Of a DNA stretch of 64,000 nt, positions 1-9,789 are shown piece by piece. Numbering within the stretch: the first letter of the stretch is position 1; the number at the start of each line of letters is the position of its first letter. The DNA lies in contig CAYSSJ010000006.1 in NCBI GenBank assembly GCA_964433675.1, positions 62,001 to 126,000 on the forward strand, in the 5' to 3' direction. Made by a program: the position numbers and the translations under genes. A model generated the notes under the pieces. The model was not told the DNA's origin and did not search any database. It saw only the letters and a list, made by a program, of their open reading frames with translations. The stretch is from CAYSSJ01 sp964433675 (GTDB lineage Bacteria > Cloacimonadota > Cloacimonadia > Cloacimonadales > TCS61).

Positions 1-626
1 CTGAATTTATCAAGATGTCTGTATTCTACCAGTCCGGTGCGACCTTCGGCTGTAGTTAAGGCTGTAAAGATCCTGTCATTCACACTGAAATCTTCCATTT
101 CTTCTTCATCTGCGAGAATATCTATCATCTCATCTTCGTCTATCTCTTCGGTAAATTCATCCAAAAAATCATAGCGTTCATGGTTATCTTTGAGATATTC
201 ATTCAAAGCATTGTAAGTTTCTTCGATATTTTCGGAGGATGCTACCAGTTTGAATTCAAGCATAGCGGTTCTACCAATCAGGTCTTTTGCTCTTTCCGGA
301 TCATCCAAACCGGGTAATTGGACAGTAATTCTATTGGAACCGGAACGCTGAATACTAGGCTCGGCTACTCCAAATTGATCGATACGGTTTCTGATGATCT
401 CCAGAGCGGAACGCACCGCTTCTTCTCGTTCACTCTCCGAAAGCTGTACTTCACTGAAATCTACTTCCAGTTGTAACTGTGTACCGCCTTGGAGATCCAA
501 TCCCAAGTTCAGACGCTTCTCCGTCCAAAATCCCGGGAGATTGGGAACGATAAGAGGAAGGAAATAATATAGGGTGACAAGCAAAACAACGAGAATGATT
601 ATCCCCCTGATCTTGTGTTTCTTCAT
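1..626 (-). CDS. secD: Protein translocase subunit SecD (partial, N-terminal part)
   Basis: Reading the minus strand from the ATG at 626 gives 208 residues that run off the left edge, so only the N-terminal third of a usual SecD is present. SecD is the inner-membrane protein that works with SecF and SecYEG and uses the proton-motive force to help release exported proteins. Residues about 7-25 form one hydrophobic segment. It is followed by the family motif LGLDLQGG near residue 42 and the first periplasmic domain, including [12 protein letters not shown] and [12 protein letters not shown]. An acidic run, [11 protein letters not shown], sits near the visible end. The sequence upstream (627-715) carries GGAGC before the ATG. 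secF is expected beyond the left edge but cannot be seen. Confidence 0.93.
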   Translation of the reverse strand, partial: MKKHKIRGIIILVVLLVTLYYFLPLIVPNLPGFWTEKRLNLGLDLQGGTQLQLEVDFSEVQLSESEREEAVRSALEIIRNRIDQFGVAEPSIQRSGSNRITVQLPGLDDPERAKDLIGRTAMLEFKLVASSENIEETYNALNEYLKDNHERYDFLDEFTEEIDEDEMIDILADEEEMEDFSVNDRIFTALTTAEGRTGLVEYRHLDKF

Positions 627-715
627 ACTTATTTTGCTCCTTTTTATACTTTCTTATGATCTTTATACATAGTTGCTCAAAAAGTTTAATTGCATCTTAA
701 AAGTCAAGAGATTTG

Positions 716-1018
716 TCACATAGTTTTAAATCCGATATTTTTGTCTTCCGGTTTTCCGGGCAGCTTTATCTCACCGTGTTGCTTTTCGTAGTTAGCGATA
801 TTTTTTTCCAATATCTTCATCAACTGCTTGGCATGCTGAGGTGTGGCTATAATCCGACTATAGATCTTTGCTTTGGAGAGACCCGGCACGATTCGACCGC
901 AATCTATCACGAATTCTGAGGTGGAATGGGTAATCATGAAAAAGTTTGCATATACACCTTCTCCTACTTGTTCATCCAGGGAAATATTCAACTGTTTTTT
1001 TTGTGATTTCTGTTGCAT
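716..1018 (-). CDS. DUF3467 family protein
   Basis: The 100-residue protein is small and soluble. It reads like DUF3467 proteins: SLDEQVGEGVYANFFMITHS, then a FVIDCGRIVPG core, and a helix with TPQHAKQLMKILEKNI. Family members have no established biochemical role that I can name. The ATG at 1018 lies five bases after the coaD stop and is preceded by AAAGGAGTAGAAAA, a good ribosome-binding site. It is therefore the last gene of the minus-strand operon that begins with the TPR protein at 7489. Function remains unassigned. Confidence 0.8.
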   Translation of the reverse strand: MQQKSQKKQLNISLDEQVGEGVYANFFMITHSTSEFVIDCGRIVPGLSKAKIYSRIIATPQHAKQLMKILEKNIANYEKQHGEIKLPGKPEDKNIGFKTM

Positions 1019-1022
1019 TTTT

Positions 1023-1508
1023 CTACTCCTTTTTAAAATATTTTTGTTTCAAAGCCTGCTCGACCACAGGTGGTAAAAAATCTTGAACTTCTCCACCAAG
1101 ACTAACTATTTGGCGTATCATAGTCGAGCTGAGATAGAGATATTTATGATCGGGTACAAAGAAGATCGTATCGATAGAATTTGACAAGGTCTTATTCATC
1201 AACGCTTGAGATAGTTCATACTCAAAATCGGAGATAGCTCTCAAACCCCGGATCATCACAATAGCTCCGATCTCATTGGCGTAATCTACTACTAATCCTT
1301 GAAAACTCGTCACCTTTACTTTGGGGATATGCTGAGTGGCTTGCAGGCAAAGTTCGGTTCGCTCTTCAATACTAAAAATCGTTTCTTTGCCTGTATGTTC
1401 GGCTACGGCAAGAATGATTTCATCAAAGATATTGGCAGCTTTGAGCAAAATATCGATATGACCGTAGGTGATGGGATCAAATGTGCCGGGATAAATAGCT
1501 TTTCTCAT
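1023..1508 (-). CDS. coaD: Phosphopantetheine adenylyltransferase
   Basis: CoaD transfers AMP from ATP to 4'-phosphopantetheine, the penultimate step of coenzyme A synthesis in the cytoplasm. The start shows the nucleotidyltransferase signature YPGTFDPITYGHIDI, containing the TxGH motif. Later come the family motifs MIRGLRAISDFEYE and YLYLSSTMIRQI, the latter carrying the SSTxxR element. About 161 residues matches the usual length. I prefer the ATG at 1508 over the in-frame TTG at 1511. The ATG overlaps the TGA stop of the upstream aminopeptidase by one base (TGATG), implying translational coupling. Confidence 0.96.
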   Translation of the reverse strand: MRKAIYPGTFDPITYGHIDILLKAANIFDEIILAVAEHTGKETIFSIEERTELCLQATQHIPKVKVTSFQGLVVDYANEIGAIVMIRGLRAISDFEYELSQALMNKTLSNSIDTIFFVPDHKYLYLSSTMIRQIVSLGGEVQDFLPPVVEQALKQKYFKKE

Positions 1509-2758
1509 CAACGCTCCTCTGCCAACGCTTTTTCTCGGATGGCTATCAGTTCATCTATCTCTTTGGGGATATTTTTGCTCAGATTTCGACATCCATTCTC
1601 GGTTACTAAAATATCATCTTCTATCCGAACTCCGATGTTCTCTTCAGTGATGTATATTCCCGGTTCTACTGTAATTACGCATCCGGTAGCCAAGGTAGAT
1701 TCCCTACCGCCCACATCGTGAGCATCCATACCGAGATGATGGCTGACACTATGCATATAGTATTCGCGATAATCATCTTTTGTTTCTATCAACTTCAATC
1801 TTATCAAAGCTTCTGCTATCATATCGGCTGCTTTACTGTTCAGCTCCGGCAGAGAAATGCCGGGTTTTACCATTCCTATGATCTCTTTTTGTACCTCCAA
1901 GACCTCCTGATATACTGCCTTCTGGCGTGGTGAGAAATCATCCGCTACCGGATAGGTACGACTGATATCAGCACAGTAATTATTGTAAGCTGCACCAACA
2001 TCGAGTAAGATCATATCTTCAGCGCTTATTTTACAGTTATTTCTTTCATAATGAAGTGTGGTAGCATTTTTTCCCGCTGCTACTATCGGCTTGAAACCGA
2101 TATGGCGCAGACCTTCACTCATAGTCTGATGATACAGTATCGCCTCCAACTCATATTCATACATGTCTGCTCTGGTAGATCTCATCATCTTTTCTATCCC
2201 ATGTCCGGTAACAGAGATCGCTTTCTCGATCTGTTTTATCTCCCACTCATCTTTTCTCATTCTGAGTGGTGTGATAAGCTGCTCCAGATCTTCCCAAATA
2301 ATCACGGGATAGCGGTCTCTGAGGGCTGCTACATTTTGCTGGATTCTGCTTAATGTCTGGCATAATAACCCTTTCTCATAATTTACCGCACATTTTTTTA
2401 CCGAATGAAAATGATAGTGAAGCCTGGCAGGCAGATCATCCAAATAGCTGATCTTTTCGATTCCGCTGATCTTTTTCGCCTCGTTCACACCGAGCTTTTT
2501 ACCGTCCCACACTTCCCGATCGGCATTATTCCTTTCTATAAATACCTCGGCTATGACATTCCCGTTCTTTTTTGTCATCACAAACAGAGCAGCGGGAGTC
2601 TCCAAGCCGGTCAGATAAAGAAAGTTGTTATCCTGCCTGAAATAGCCGGGATAATGCGAATGAATATTGGCATATACCAACACCGCTTCTTTATCATCCA
2701 ACTGTTCTGCGAGCTTTATCCTTCGCTTTCTCAAAATCTCAGTATCGATCATTTTCAT
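1508..2758 (-). CDS. Xaa-Pro aminopeptidase, M24 family
   Basis: This is a dinuclear metal peptidase that removes an N-terminal residue preceding proline. An N-terminal creatinase-type domain covers about residues 1-160, including YFRQDNNFLYLTGLETPAAL. It is followed by the pita-bread catalytic domain. Metal ligands are visible as DVGAAYNNYCADISRTYP (two Asp), HHLGMDAHDVGG (His), VITVEPGIYI (Glu) and GVRIEDDILVT (Glu). The 414-416 residue length fits PepP-type enzymes. The ATG at 2758 overlaps the EndoQ-like stop by four bases. A second in-frame ATG at 2752 has better spacing from AGGAG and may be the true start. Confidence 0.93.
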   Translation of the reverse strand: MKMIDTEILRKRRIKLAEQLDDKEAVLVYANIHSHYPGYFRQDNNFLYLTGLETPAALFVMTKKNGNVIAEVFIERNNADREVWDGKKLGVNEAKKISGIEKISYLDDLPARLHYHFHSVKKCAVNYEKGLLCQTLSRIQQNVAALRDRYPVIIWEDLEQLITPLRMRKDEWEIKQIEKAISVTGHGIEKMMRSTRADMYEYELEAILYHQTMSEGLRHIGFKPIVAAGKNATTLHYERNNCKISAEDMILLDVGAAYNNYCADISRTYPVADDFSPRQKAVYQEVLEVQKEIIGMVKPGISLPELNSKAADMIAEALIRLKLIETKDDYREYYMHSVSHHLGMDAHDVGGRESTLATGCVITVEPGIYITEENIGVRIEDDILVTENGCRNLSKNIPKEIDELIAIREKALAEER

Positions 2759-3984
2759 TCTCCTATTCTCACCTTTCCATATATTCCGTCGAATCCTGGT
2801 GGATCAAACCGGAATTTACCTGCTTTCACAGATAAAACGTGGTTGATAGTTTTTGGGTTAACTCTTTTGTCAAGAAGTTCCTCTATCCTCTTCGCATCAG
2901 CAAGCCAAAACTCTATCTCCGAATTGAATAAAGCTACGATCTCTTCATAGATAGCTAACACTTTTTTACTTTGAACCGAACGAGTTCCCAAAGAATCGGA
3001 AATAACTTCTATCAGAGGAATGAGATGATGAAATGGTTTGGGATGATTCTCTATGATCTCATCACTGAGTTCCCTACAGCGGGCTTTCACACCTTGATGC
3101 ATTTTCGCCTTACATACGGGACATATACCCCCATTAGCAGGCTCATCATAGAATATCACATTTTCAACATGATCTTTCCTTGCGGCACGATGCCCGGTGA
3201 GATAATAACGCCCTTCGGCAGGATGAAACTCTGCGGTGAATTCCACTCGATTCGCCCTAAGAGCATCTATGATGGCATAGTAGTTCAGCTCAGCGGCTTC
3301 GATAACGGTAAACTCACGTCCGATCCTGTTTAATGCACTACTATGACAATCACTGTTGGAAATCATAGTTTTAGCGGTAAAGTCGGGGATCTTGATCAGC
3401 ATCTCCGGATCAGCGCTCAGACCGGTTTCGATCATGCGAATATTATCATAGAAATTCCCGTAGAACTCTTTGGTGGAAGACAATCCGTTTTTGCTGCCCA
3501 TGATACCATCCGGTGTCATTACATGAGCCGGAATGATCTCGATATAAGGATCGATTTCTTGGATAGAGAATAGTTGCTCTTCCAGTTGGGATTGGGAAGC
3601 GCTAACGATGAATGGTCTGCCGATCGTATTTTTCATCTTCCAATTATCGAGTAATTTCTGCATTTTCCGCACAGCACTGAAATCGGGAAATAGTAGCACA
3701 TGATGCGCCATGATCTTATGACGGTAATCCGAAAGCTTGGTAGAAAAGATCACTTCGGTTTGCAATATGAATCTACTGGTATCGTCCCTCAGTGCAAAGA
3801 GTCCCGCTTCTTTTTGACTTAGAGATTCTTTTAGCTCTTCAGTGCGAGTCGGATACAGACAATCTCCCGTACCGAAGACATCTATCCCCTTCTTTTTCAT
3901 AGTTTGAGATACGGCGGTCAGTTCGATCTGCCCCACTCCTCCGGCATATCCGGAATGAGAGTGTAGATCCAAGCTCAATCTCAT
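2755..3984 (-). CDS. PHP-domain, endonuclease Q-like protein
   Basis: The 409-residue protein starts with a PHP metal site, LDLHSHSGYAGG. It contains further PHP elements: GTGDCLYP, QTEVIFST, IPAHVMTP and SNSDCHSSALNRIGRE. The rest resembles the EndoQ family (older name TIGR00375): EFHPAEGRYYLTGHRAAR, then GGICPVCKAKMHQGV near residue 288. EndoQ enzymes nick DNA 5' of deaminated bases or abasic sites, so a repair role is plausible. One oddity: the CPVC pair is present, but the second cysteine I would expect right after GHR appears to be absent. It lies in the operon between the TPR protein and the aminopeptidase. Confidence 0.8.
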   Translation of the reverse strand: MRLSLDLHSHSGYAGGVGQIELTAVSQTMKKKGIDVFGTGDCLYPTRTEELKESLSQKEAGLFALRDDTSRFILQTEVIFSTKLSDYRHKIMAHHVLLFPDFSAVRKMQKLLDNWKMKNTIGRPFIVSASQSQLEEQLFSIQEIDPYIEIIPAHVMTPDGIMGSKNGLSSTKEFYGNFYDNIRMIETGLSADPEMLIKIPDFTAKTMISNSDCHSSALNRIGREFTVIEAAELNYYAIIDALRANRVEFTAEFHPAEGRYYLTGHRAARKDHVENVIFYDEPANGGICPVCKAKMHQGVKARCRELSDEIIENHPKPFHHLIPLIEVISDSLGTRSVQSKKVLAIYEEIVALFNSEIEFWLADAKRIEELLDKRVNPKTINHVLSVKAGKFRFDPPGFDGIYGKVRIGE

Positions 3985-3991
3985 CTGTTTA

Positions 3992-6900
3992 TCATCCTAT
4001 CTCTGCCAAACGTTGCAGAGCTTGCTGACCCCAGTTGCTATCTCTGCCATATTTTTCTACTATTCGCTCCAGGATACGCCTTGCTTTGTCGAATTCACGG
4101 TTCTGGATATAAGCCTCACCGGCACGAAGTTCAGCCGAAGCTGACCAATGAGCGAATTCGGGATAAGCATAACTAACTTTCAGAAATTCAGTTACTGCTA
4201 CTTCATATTCGCTCATTCCATAATAAGATTCACCAATCCAGTACTGCGCCTCCGCTTTCGTTTCCTTATCATCCAGCATGGTGAGAGCTTGCTGAAACAT
4301 AGAGACTGCATTTTGATACTGTCTGTCTCGATAATGACAATAGGCAATATCAAAAATGGTTTCTGCTTCGATATCGCTATCTCCCCATCGATCGAGGATA
4401 AGTTCATAGGCAGCGATCGCTTTTTGCCACTCTTCGATAGTTTTGCAGACGATAGCGAAATTTTTGGCAGCGTTCAGAGCTAGCTCACCTTCCGTATCGT
4501 TCTCTATAACATGATAATAATGATCCAAGGCAGCTTGATAATTTTCTTTGCTGAATTGCAAAGTTCCCAATTTTAGATGTGCCTGGTTGATATACTCCTC
4601 ATCTCCTAGCTGCAAAACTTCGATAAAGTCGGAGATAGCATCATCCGGTTTTTCGTTTTCTATATACAAAACTCCGCGCCAGAAATAGGCTTGCATCCTG
4701 ATTTCTTGGGAAGCATCCTTGATCAAACGATCGAAGATGCGCTCAGCTCGTCTGCTATCTATAGGTTGGTAGTAAATAGCCTCGTGCAAGGCGATCTTAT
4801 CTTCCGCTCTTTCGCTCAAAACTTTTCTGTATTTCCGCGTCTGACTCTCTGCCTGCGGTCGGTTTCCTACTTCATACAAGGTAATTATCGTTCTGGTCAC
4901 CAGTTCTTCTATATCGGGATGCTCTTCAAACTCATTGCCCAATCCATCCAAAACTGCATTGAAATGTTTCAATGCCTCGGTGTAATTATCCAGCTCGTAT
5001 TCCACATTTGCAAGGCGCTCGATGTTCTCCGTATCATCCGGCCTCTGATCTAGCAACTGCGATAGAGTGTATTGTGCCATAGTAAAATCACCGGTCTCAT
5101 ACTGTAGTCTGCCCAGTTGTTTCAAAGTCTCGTAATCTTTCTCGACAATATGCATCAGAGCTTCTTTGGCTTTTTCTTTGTTACCCAAAGTGATATAATC
5201 GTCGGCAAGTTGTTTGTAAAAAGCATCATTCCGTCTTTCCTGCGGAATTTGAAGCTGGTAATGCAGCGCTCTTTCATATTCTCCGTTCTGTCGCAATATA
5301 CCGGTAAGATAGTTTATGGCTAACTCATAGCCATCGAAATCATCGAGATTATTTACCAGAAACGTCAGTCTTTCCAAACCTTCTGCAGTATTTCCTGTTT
5401 CGTACAAAACCACAGCAAAATGGAAATAGATCAGCGGATTGGAAAGAGTGATATAATCTGCGGCACGCTGATAATATTCGAGCGCCTCTTCATCTTCATC
5501 CAAACCATAATAATACTCTGCTACTTCGATCATAGTGTTGTAGTAGGAGAACTCGTCCAAACCACGCTTGTCGGTTATTTGTTTGCTATAGTCGATAGCA
5601 ATTTCGGGTTGTTCATTATTCTTGTGATATTGGGAGAGGAGATAGAGAAACTCATTTTTTGCATGATGGTCGGGATAATTCCGGACAAAATCATTCATGT
5701 TGGATGCGATCTCGGCGGTCATTTCTTTTTCATATTGCAGCCGGTTTCTGATGAGCAATTCATCATGATAATTATCGGTTTCTATCTGGGAGATCAGCGA
5801 ACTTACACTCACCAAATGATTATCAGCAACATTCTCCATCCCTTCCAGCTGATTTTTCTCTGCCAGTCTGAGATGTACCAGTGCTTTCTGGTATCTCTGA
5901 TGATCAGTAGCGGGATCACCGATCAGTTCCAATGCCTTGTCATATTCTTTCAATCTGTTTATATAGATGGAAACGATATCATGCCGGATCTGATCTTTAT
6001 CCTCCTGTTCGAAAAAACCAAATAAGGAGCCCAGTAAATCGGAAAAAGCTTTGTCATGTTCCTGCACTTTAAATTTTTGCAGATAGTTATGCTTTGCGAT
6101 GATGTTATCTTTTAGTTCTTCATCTTTCACCGTATCAACAGATACTCTTTGCAGATCGGCAATCGCCTCTTCATAATGTCCCAATTTCTCATTACAAAGT
6201 GCGAGTTGGTAGGCAGCTTTGTGCTGAAAATCGAGTTCGGCATGCTGCAGGAAAATTTGCTGATAAAAGTTCTTCGCCATCTGATAATTGTTCAGTTTTT
6301 CATAGTAGATATTGCCAATTTTGAGCAGCAATTCTTCATCGCGGGCATAGGGTGAACCGATCAGAGCCTGATAATCTGTGATAGCGGCACGGAGCAGATT
6401 ACGCTCCTCTTTGATCTGAGCCAAAAGCATCCTACCCTCAAAGCGAAGTTCATTGTCCTCCGTCTGTTCCAGCAAGTTTTCGATCAACTGCTGAGATTCA
6501 TCATAGCTGCCAAGTCTGAACCATGCCAAGGCGACATAATAGTAATACTCATCATGCCAAGGACTATCCTGCATCACTCTGGCATACTTTTCCAGATCGG
6601 AAGTAACTTCTTCATAAAAACCGATCTCAATCTCACATCTTTTCAACAAAGTTAGATATTCGTCCAGATCCTCAGAATGGTCAAATTTTTGCACCATCAT
6701 TCTGAGCCGCTGCAGCGCTTCGGTATAGACTCCTGTTTCCAAATAGAACTGTACCAAAAGGTAGGATAACCTCTCTTCGAACTGACGCGGCACTTGCTTA
6801 GCTAAAATCTCCTCCAAAGTCGAAATAGCAGCCTCTATTCCGTCATCCTGTTTCTGTTGTTCGATTTGGAGCTCGATAGCCTGCCAATAAGCATTTGAGC

Positions 6901-7489
6901 CTTGATGCTCGGAGATAATCGTATTCAGAGTTGCCTTTCCATCTGAGGGGATATTATTGGCAAAATACGCTTTTGCCATCCAAAGCAACACATCGGGCAA
7001 AGTACCGGCATTCTGGTAATCTCGCACCAATCTTTTGCCGCTGATGATAACCTGATTGTAATCTTCGAGTTCGTAGTAGGAACGCACGATATATTCCAAG
7101 GCTGACGTTGCCTGCTCGGAGCGCGGGAATCTTTCTAACAATAAGAGAAAATTATCTACCGCTCTTTTGTATTTTGCCTGCAAAAACTGAGACTCTGCCA
7201 GATTATATAATGCCCGGCTGGCATATATGCCGCTAGGATAGCCATCCCATAAGCGCGCATATGCCAACTCTGCTTGTTCATAATTTTCCCTGTTGGTATA
7301 ACTATTGCCAATAAGCAGGAGTGCATGCTGCGCCTCGGATGATGTGGGAGACTCTGCCACCACTTTTTCGAATTCCATGATAGCTTCTTCATAGAGCCCG
7401 TCATCATACAAGCCTCTTGCAAACTCAAAACTCGCCCACATTGTCAGTGGTATTATACTCAGCATTATTGCTATAAATACTACTCTCAT
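3992..7489 (-). CDS. Exported tetratricopeptide-repeat protein
   Basis: The 1165-residue protein starts with a signal peptide (MRVVFIAIMLSIIPLTMWA) and is then nearly all TPR repeats of about 34 residues. Examples are LYEEAIMEFEKVVAESP, YEQAELAYARLWDGYP, YTEALKHFNAVLDG and YEVAVTEFLKVSYAYP. This predicts a long periplasmic or outer-membrane-associated alpha-solenoid used as a protein-binding scaffold. No enzymatic domain is visible. Outer-membrane assembly or Tol-Pal-like scaffolding are reasonable guesses from similar architectures, not shown here. It is the first gene of the operon reaching down to 716. Its stop is eight bases before the EndoQ-like ATG. Confidence 0.85.
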   Translation of the reverse strand: MRVVFIAIMLSIIPLTMWASFEFARGLYDDGLYEEAIMEFEKVVAESPTSSEAQHALLLIGNSYTNRENYEQAELAYARLWDGYPSGIYASRALYNLAESQFLQAKYKRAVDNFLLLLERFPRSEQATSALEYIVRSYYELEDYNQVIISGKRLVRDYQNAGTLPDVLLWMAKAYFANNIPSDGKATLNTIISEHQGSNAYWQAIELQIEQQKQDDGIEAAISTLEEILAKQVPRQFEERLSYLLVQFYLETGVYTEALQRLRMMVQKFDHSEDLDEYLTLLKRCEIEIGFYEEVTSDLEKYARVMQDSPWHDEYYYYVALAWFRLGSYDESQQLIENLLEQTEDNELRFEGRMLLAQIKEERNLLRAAITDYQALIGSPYARDEELLLKIGNIYYEKLNNYQMAKNFYQQIFLQHAELDFQHKAAYQLALCNEKLGHYEEAIADLQRVSVDTVKDEELKDNIIAKHNYLQKFKVQEHDKAFSDLLGSLFGFFEQEDKDQIRHDIVSIYINRLKEYDKALELIGDPATDHQRYQKALVHLRLAEKNQLEGMENVADNHLVSVSSLISQIETDNYHDELLIRNRLQYEKEMTAEIASNMNDFVRNYPDHHAKNEFLYLLSQYHKNNEQPEIAIDYSKQITDKRGLDEFSYYNTMIEVAEYYYGLDEDEEALEYYQRAADYITLSNPLIYFHFAVVLYETGNTAEGLERLTFLVNNLDDFDGYELAINYLTGILRQNGEYERALHYQLQIPQERRNDAFYKQLADDYITLGNKEKAKEALMHIVEKDYETLKQLGRLQYETGDFTMAQYTLSQLLDQRPDDTENIERLANVEYELDNYTEALKHFNAVLDGLGNEFEEHPDIEELVTRTIITLYEVGNRPQAESQTRKYRKVLSERAEDKIALHEAIYYQPIDSRRAERIFDRLIKDASQEIRMQAYFWRGVLYIENEKPDDAISDFIEVLQLGDEEYINQAHLKLGTLQFSKENYQAALDHYYHVIENDTEGELALNAAKNFAIVCKTIEEWQKAIAAYELILDRWGDSDIEAETIFDIAYCHYRDRQYQNAVSMFQQALTMLDDKETKAEAQYWIGESYYGMSEYEVAVTEFLKVSYAYPEFAHWSASAELRAGEAYIQNREFDKARRILERIVEKYGRDSNWGQQALQRLAEIG

Positions 7490-7573
7490 TTCTTACCTCC
7501 ATCATAAGCATTCAATAGTTTTGAACACCTGATTATGTGTCAATTAAATCTGTGTGATCCCTATGGGAAGGTT

Positions 7574-8104
7574 TTACTCCTCAGATTTGGTTATATCACT
7601 ATTTGCCTGTTCCGGTGGTCGGACGAGATCGCGTAATATCGGACGGAGCAGCCGATGAATGATAGCGAGAACTAATACGCCAATTATTACGCCAAGCACG
7701 ATCCGAAATGAGAAACCGTTTATCACTACCCCAAGGGCTGTACCGGCTGCCGGAGGATGTTCAGAATTGGTTATCGCCATGGTAAGCATCGCTCCACCGA
7801 CTGCAAAAGCATACATAAAATCTTGCATAAGGGCAGTTCCGTTGAGAAAGATGGCAAACAGCGAACCGAATGCCAAGCCGATAATGTGTCCCAAGATCAC
7901 ATTTCTGGTAGAAGCAGTCACACTGCTGGGCATAGCGAATATCGTGAATGCCGTAGCTGCCAATGAAGCCGCTACCACTAAGTTCTGCTGTCTGAGGGCA
8001 ATGAGGACCAAAAACACACTGATAGCTGCGAATATACTCTGCAAGACATAACTCGACCAGTGAGTACGAAATCGTTTATCGAATACTCGCCGTATCACCT
8101 TCAT
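7574..8104 (-). CDS. HPP family integral membrane protein
   Basis: The 176-residue protein has four hydrophobic helices (about residues 19-42, 45-63, 68-88 and 130-150). It carries the family's HPP motif within SEHPPAAGTALGVVING. HPP proteins are bacterial and plastid inner-membrane proteins; some have been linked to nitrite transport, but that cannot be inferred for this copy. The tail is polar and acidic. The start at 8104 begins MKVIRRVFDKRFRTHW, a basic amphipathic N-terminus. It stands alone between the TPR operon and the divergent transporter at 8252. Confidence 0.88.
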   Translation of the reverse strand: MKVIRRVFDKRFRTHWSSYVLQSIFAAISVFLVLIALRQQNLVVAASLAATAFTIFAMPSSVTASTRNVILGHIIGLAFGSLFAIFLNGTALMQDFMYAFAVGGAMLTMAITNSEHPPAAGTALGVVINGFSFRIVLGVIIGVLVLAIIHRLLRPILRDLVRPPEQANSDITKSEE

Positions 8105-8251
8105 AAAACCTCGACATCTATATATTGGATTCTAAGAAATAGCTACCGCTCAAATTCGTCAAGAGTAATTTCCCGCTTCACAGATTTGAATTGACAGCCA
8201 ACCGGCACTTTCTGCATATGCACTCTTGTAATAAGGTGAGAAAGGGAAATT

Positions 8252-9076
8252 ATGCTCTATATATTCTTAAGCATATTGTGCTCGGTGATCATCGGCAATA
8301 TGCTGCTCTATTTTTCCAAGAATGATAAGAATGATATTCTGCTCATTTTTTTGGGAAATTACTTCTTCGCTGCCATATTCAGCTTTGTTCAGATAAAACC
8401 GGGAACGCTCAGCTTCGGTACTTTCGAGATTGTCTTCGGCTTTATCACCGGCTTTTTCTTTCTCTACAATTTTTTTGTCTATCAGAAAAATATCGCCTTG
8501 AACGGATTATCGCTCAGTGTAGGAATAATGCGCGTATCCGTACTTATCCCTACCTTCATGTCAGTTATCTTTTTCGACGATTTCATGAGTGTAGTTAATC
8601 TTATGGGTATCTTGGTGATCGTGCTGGCATTCTGGCTGATAACCGAGACCAGCACGCTGCAAAAATTGATCTGGATTATCTTGCTTTTTTTCGTATCCGG
8701 TGCTACGGACTCTACGCTGAAAATATATAACGAACTCGGTCAGCCGGATCAATCTCCCTTTGTATTCATCCTCTTTAGCTCCGCCTTTATCTGCACTCTC
8801 ATTTGGGTGGTGAAGACAAAAAGGGCATTTTCGCTTTCATGCATACTCTTCGGATTTCTTTTGGGAATTCCCAACCAGCTCTCCACCCGCTTCTTCCTCA
8901 TGGGACTGGAAACCGTTCCCGCCCCCATAGCTTATCCGCTTACCGCATCCAGTATCGTGGTGTTCAGCATATTCAGCGATATTATCTTCTGGAGACGGAT
9001 GTTCACTATCAAACAGCGCATCGCCCTGGCACTGCTGGTAGCGGGGATCGTGCTTATAAACGCCCAAAACGGCTAA
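8252..9076 (+). CDS. DMT/EamA-like inner-membrane transporter
   Basis: The 274-residue protein has about ten hydrophobic segments and a drug/metabolite-transporter layout. Examples are LGNYFFAAIFSFVQI, an internal half starting near FVSGATDSTLKIYN, and the final LALLVAGIVLINAQNG. Near the end PIAYPLTASSIVVFSIFSD resembles the conserved end of the second EamA half. The substrate cannot be told from sequence. The start is preceded by GAGAAAGGGAA. The gene converges with the TerB-like gene, and the two stops overlap by four bases at 9073-9076. Confidence 0.8.
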   Translation: MLYIFLSILCSVIIGNMLLYFSKNDKNDILLIFLGNYFFAAIFSFVQIKPGTLSFGTFEIVFGFITGFFFLYNFFVYQKNIALNGLSLSVGIMRVSVLIPTFMSVIFFDDFMSVVNLMGILVIVLAFWLITETSTLQKLIWIILLFFVSGATDSTLKIYNELGQPDQSPFVFILFSSAFICTLIWVVKTKRAFSLSCILFGFLLGIPNQLSTRFFLMGLETVPAPIAYPLTASSIVVFSIFSDIIFWRRMFTIKQRIALALLVAGIVLINAQNG

Positions 9077-9768
9077 TATACACTATCTCTTCTATAGCGT
9101 GTGCTCCTGTTTTTCCAGCTCTCTACAAAATGGGTATAAACCTGATCGTAGTTGGTTTTCATCTTCTTCTTTTTGTGAGAGAGTCTGTCCAATGTCTCTA
9201 TATCTTTTAGTTCTATCTCCAAGTTTTCGTGTAATTTCTCTTTTTTGATGTACTGCTTCACATTCGGTGGTAGGATATTGTACAATAGAGCATAATCGGC
9301 ATTATCCAGCTTGAATTCTTTGACCAGAAAATCGATAAATTCTTTTTCTTTGGGATGAAACTCTTTATCTGCCACTATCAATAATAGTGAAGTTTCCAAG
9401 ATCAGCATTTTCTCTTCTCTGGTTTTTATCTTTTTCAAAAGCTCTTTAAGCGGTGTCGGATTAGCAAATTCTTTTTCTATCTCTTGGATCTGCTCTTCGG
9501 TGAATTCTACATTGCCAAAAGCTTTATCAAAAGCCTTACGCTCTTCGGGCAAAATCTTGCCGTCCTGCCAAGCAGCGCTGATTATCACCTTGATCGCATT
9601 GATCAGATTCGGGGTGAAAACAGGACATACCCTCTGATGCATATCTTCCGCCAACACTTGGTTTGTCTCTCTATCCACCAATTTGCCGACTTTTCTACCA
9701 TCCTTATCTGTCATGATTGTGAACGAGTATTTTGAGTTAACAAAATATCCATCGATACATTTAGCCAT
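9073..9768 (-). CDS. TerB-like domain protein
   Basis: The 231-residue soluble protein has a central helical region like the tellurite-resistance TerB fold: NAIKVIISAAWQDGKILPEER, and EKMLILETSLLLIVADKEFHPKEKEFI with an acidic D-x-E-x-x-x-x-E pattern. TerB domains are small metal- or partner-binding helical modules found in stress systems. This copy's role is unknown. The N-terminal 60 residues (KYSFTIMTDKDGRKVGKL) look like a short beta-rich domain. I take the ATG at 9768, which has GGAGG just upstream; a longer reading from a TTG at 9780 would begin inside that ribosome-binding site. The C-terminus is very basic. Confidence 0.72.
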   Translation of the reverse strand: MAKCIDGYFVNSKYSFTIMTDKDGRKVGKLVDRETNQVLAEDMHQRVCPVFTPNLINAIKVIISAAWQDGKILPEERKAFDKAFGNVEFTEEQIQEIEKEFANPTPLKELLKKIKTREEKMLILETSLLLIVADKEFHPKEKEFIDFLVKEFKLDNADYALLYNILPPNVKQYIKKEKLHENLEIELKDIETLDRLSHKKKKMKTNYDQVYTHFVESWKNRSTRYRRDSVY

Positions 9769-9789
9769 TTTTTCCTCCAACTTTTTTTA

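Noticed and set aside
5420..6025. 201-codon plus-strand open frame opposite the TPR gene
   Set aside because: It is antisense to a long, clearly coding TPR gene. It shows only the hydrophobic, Ile-rich composition expected from the reverse complement.
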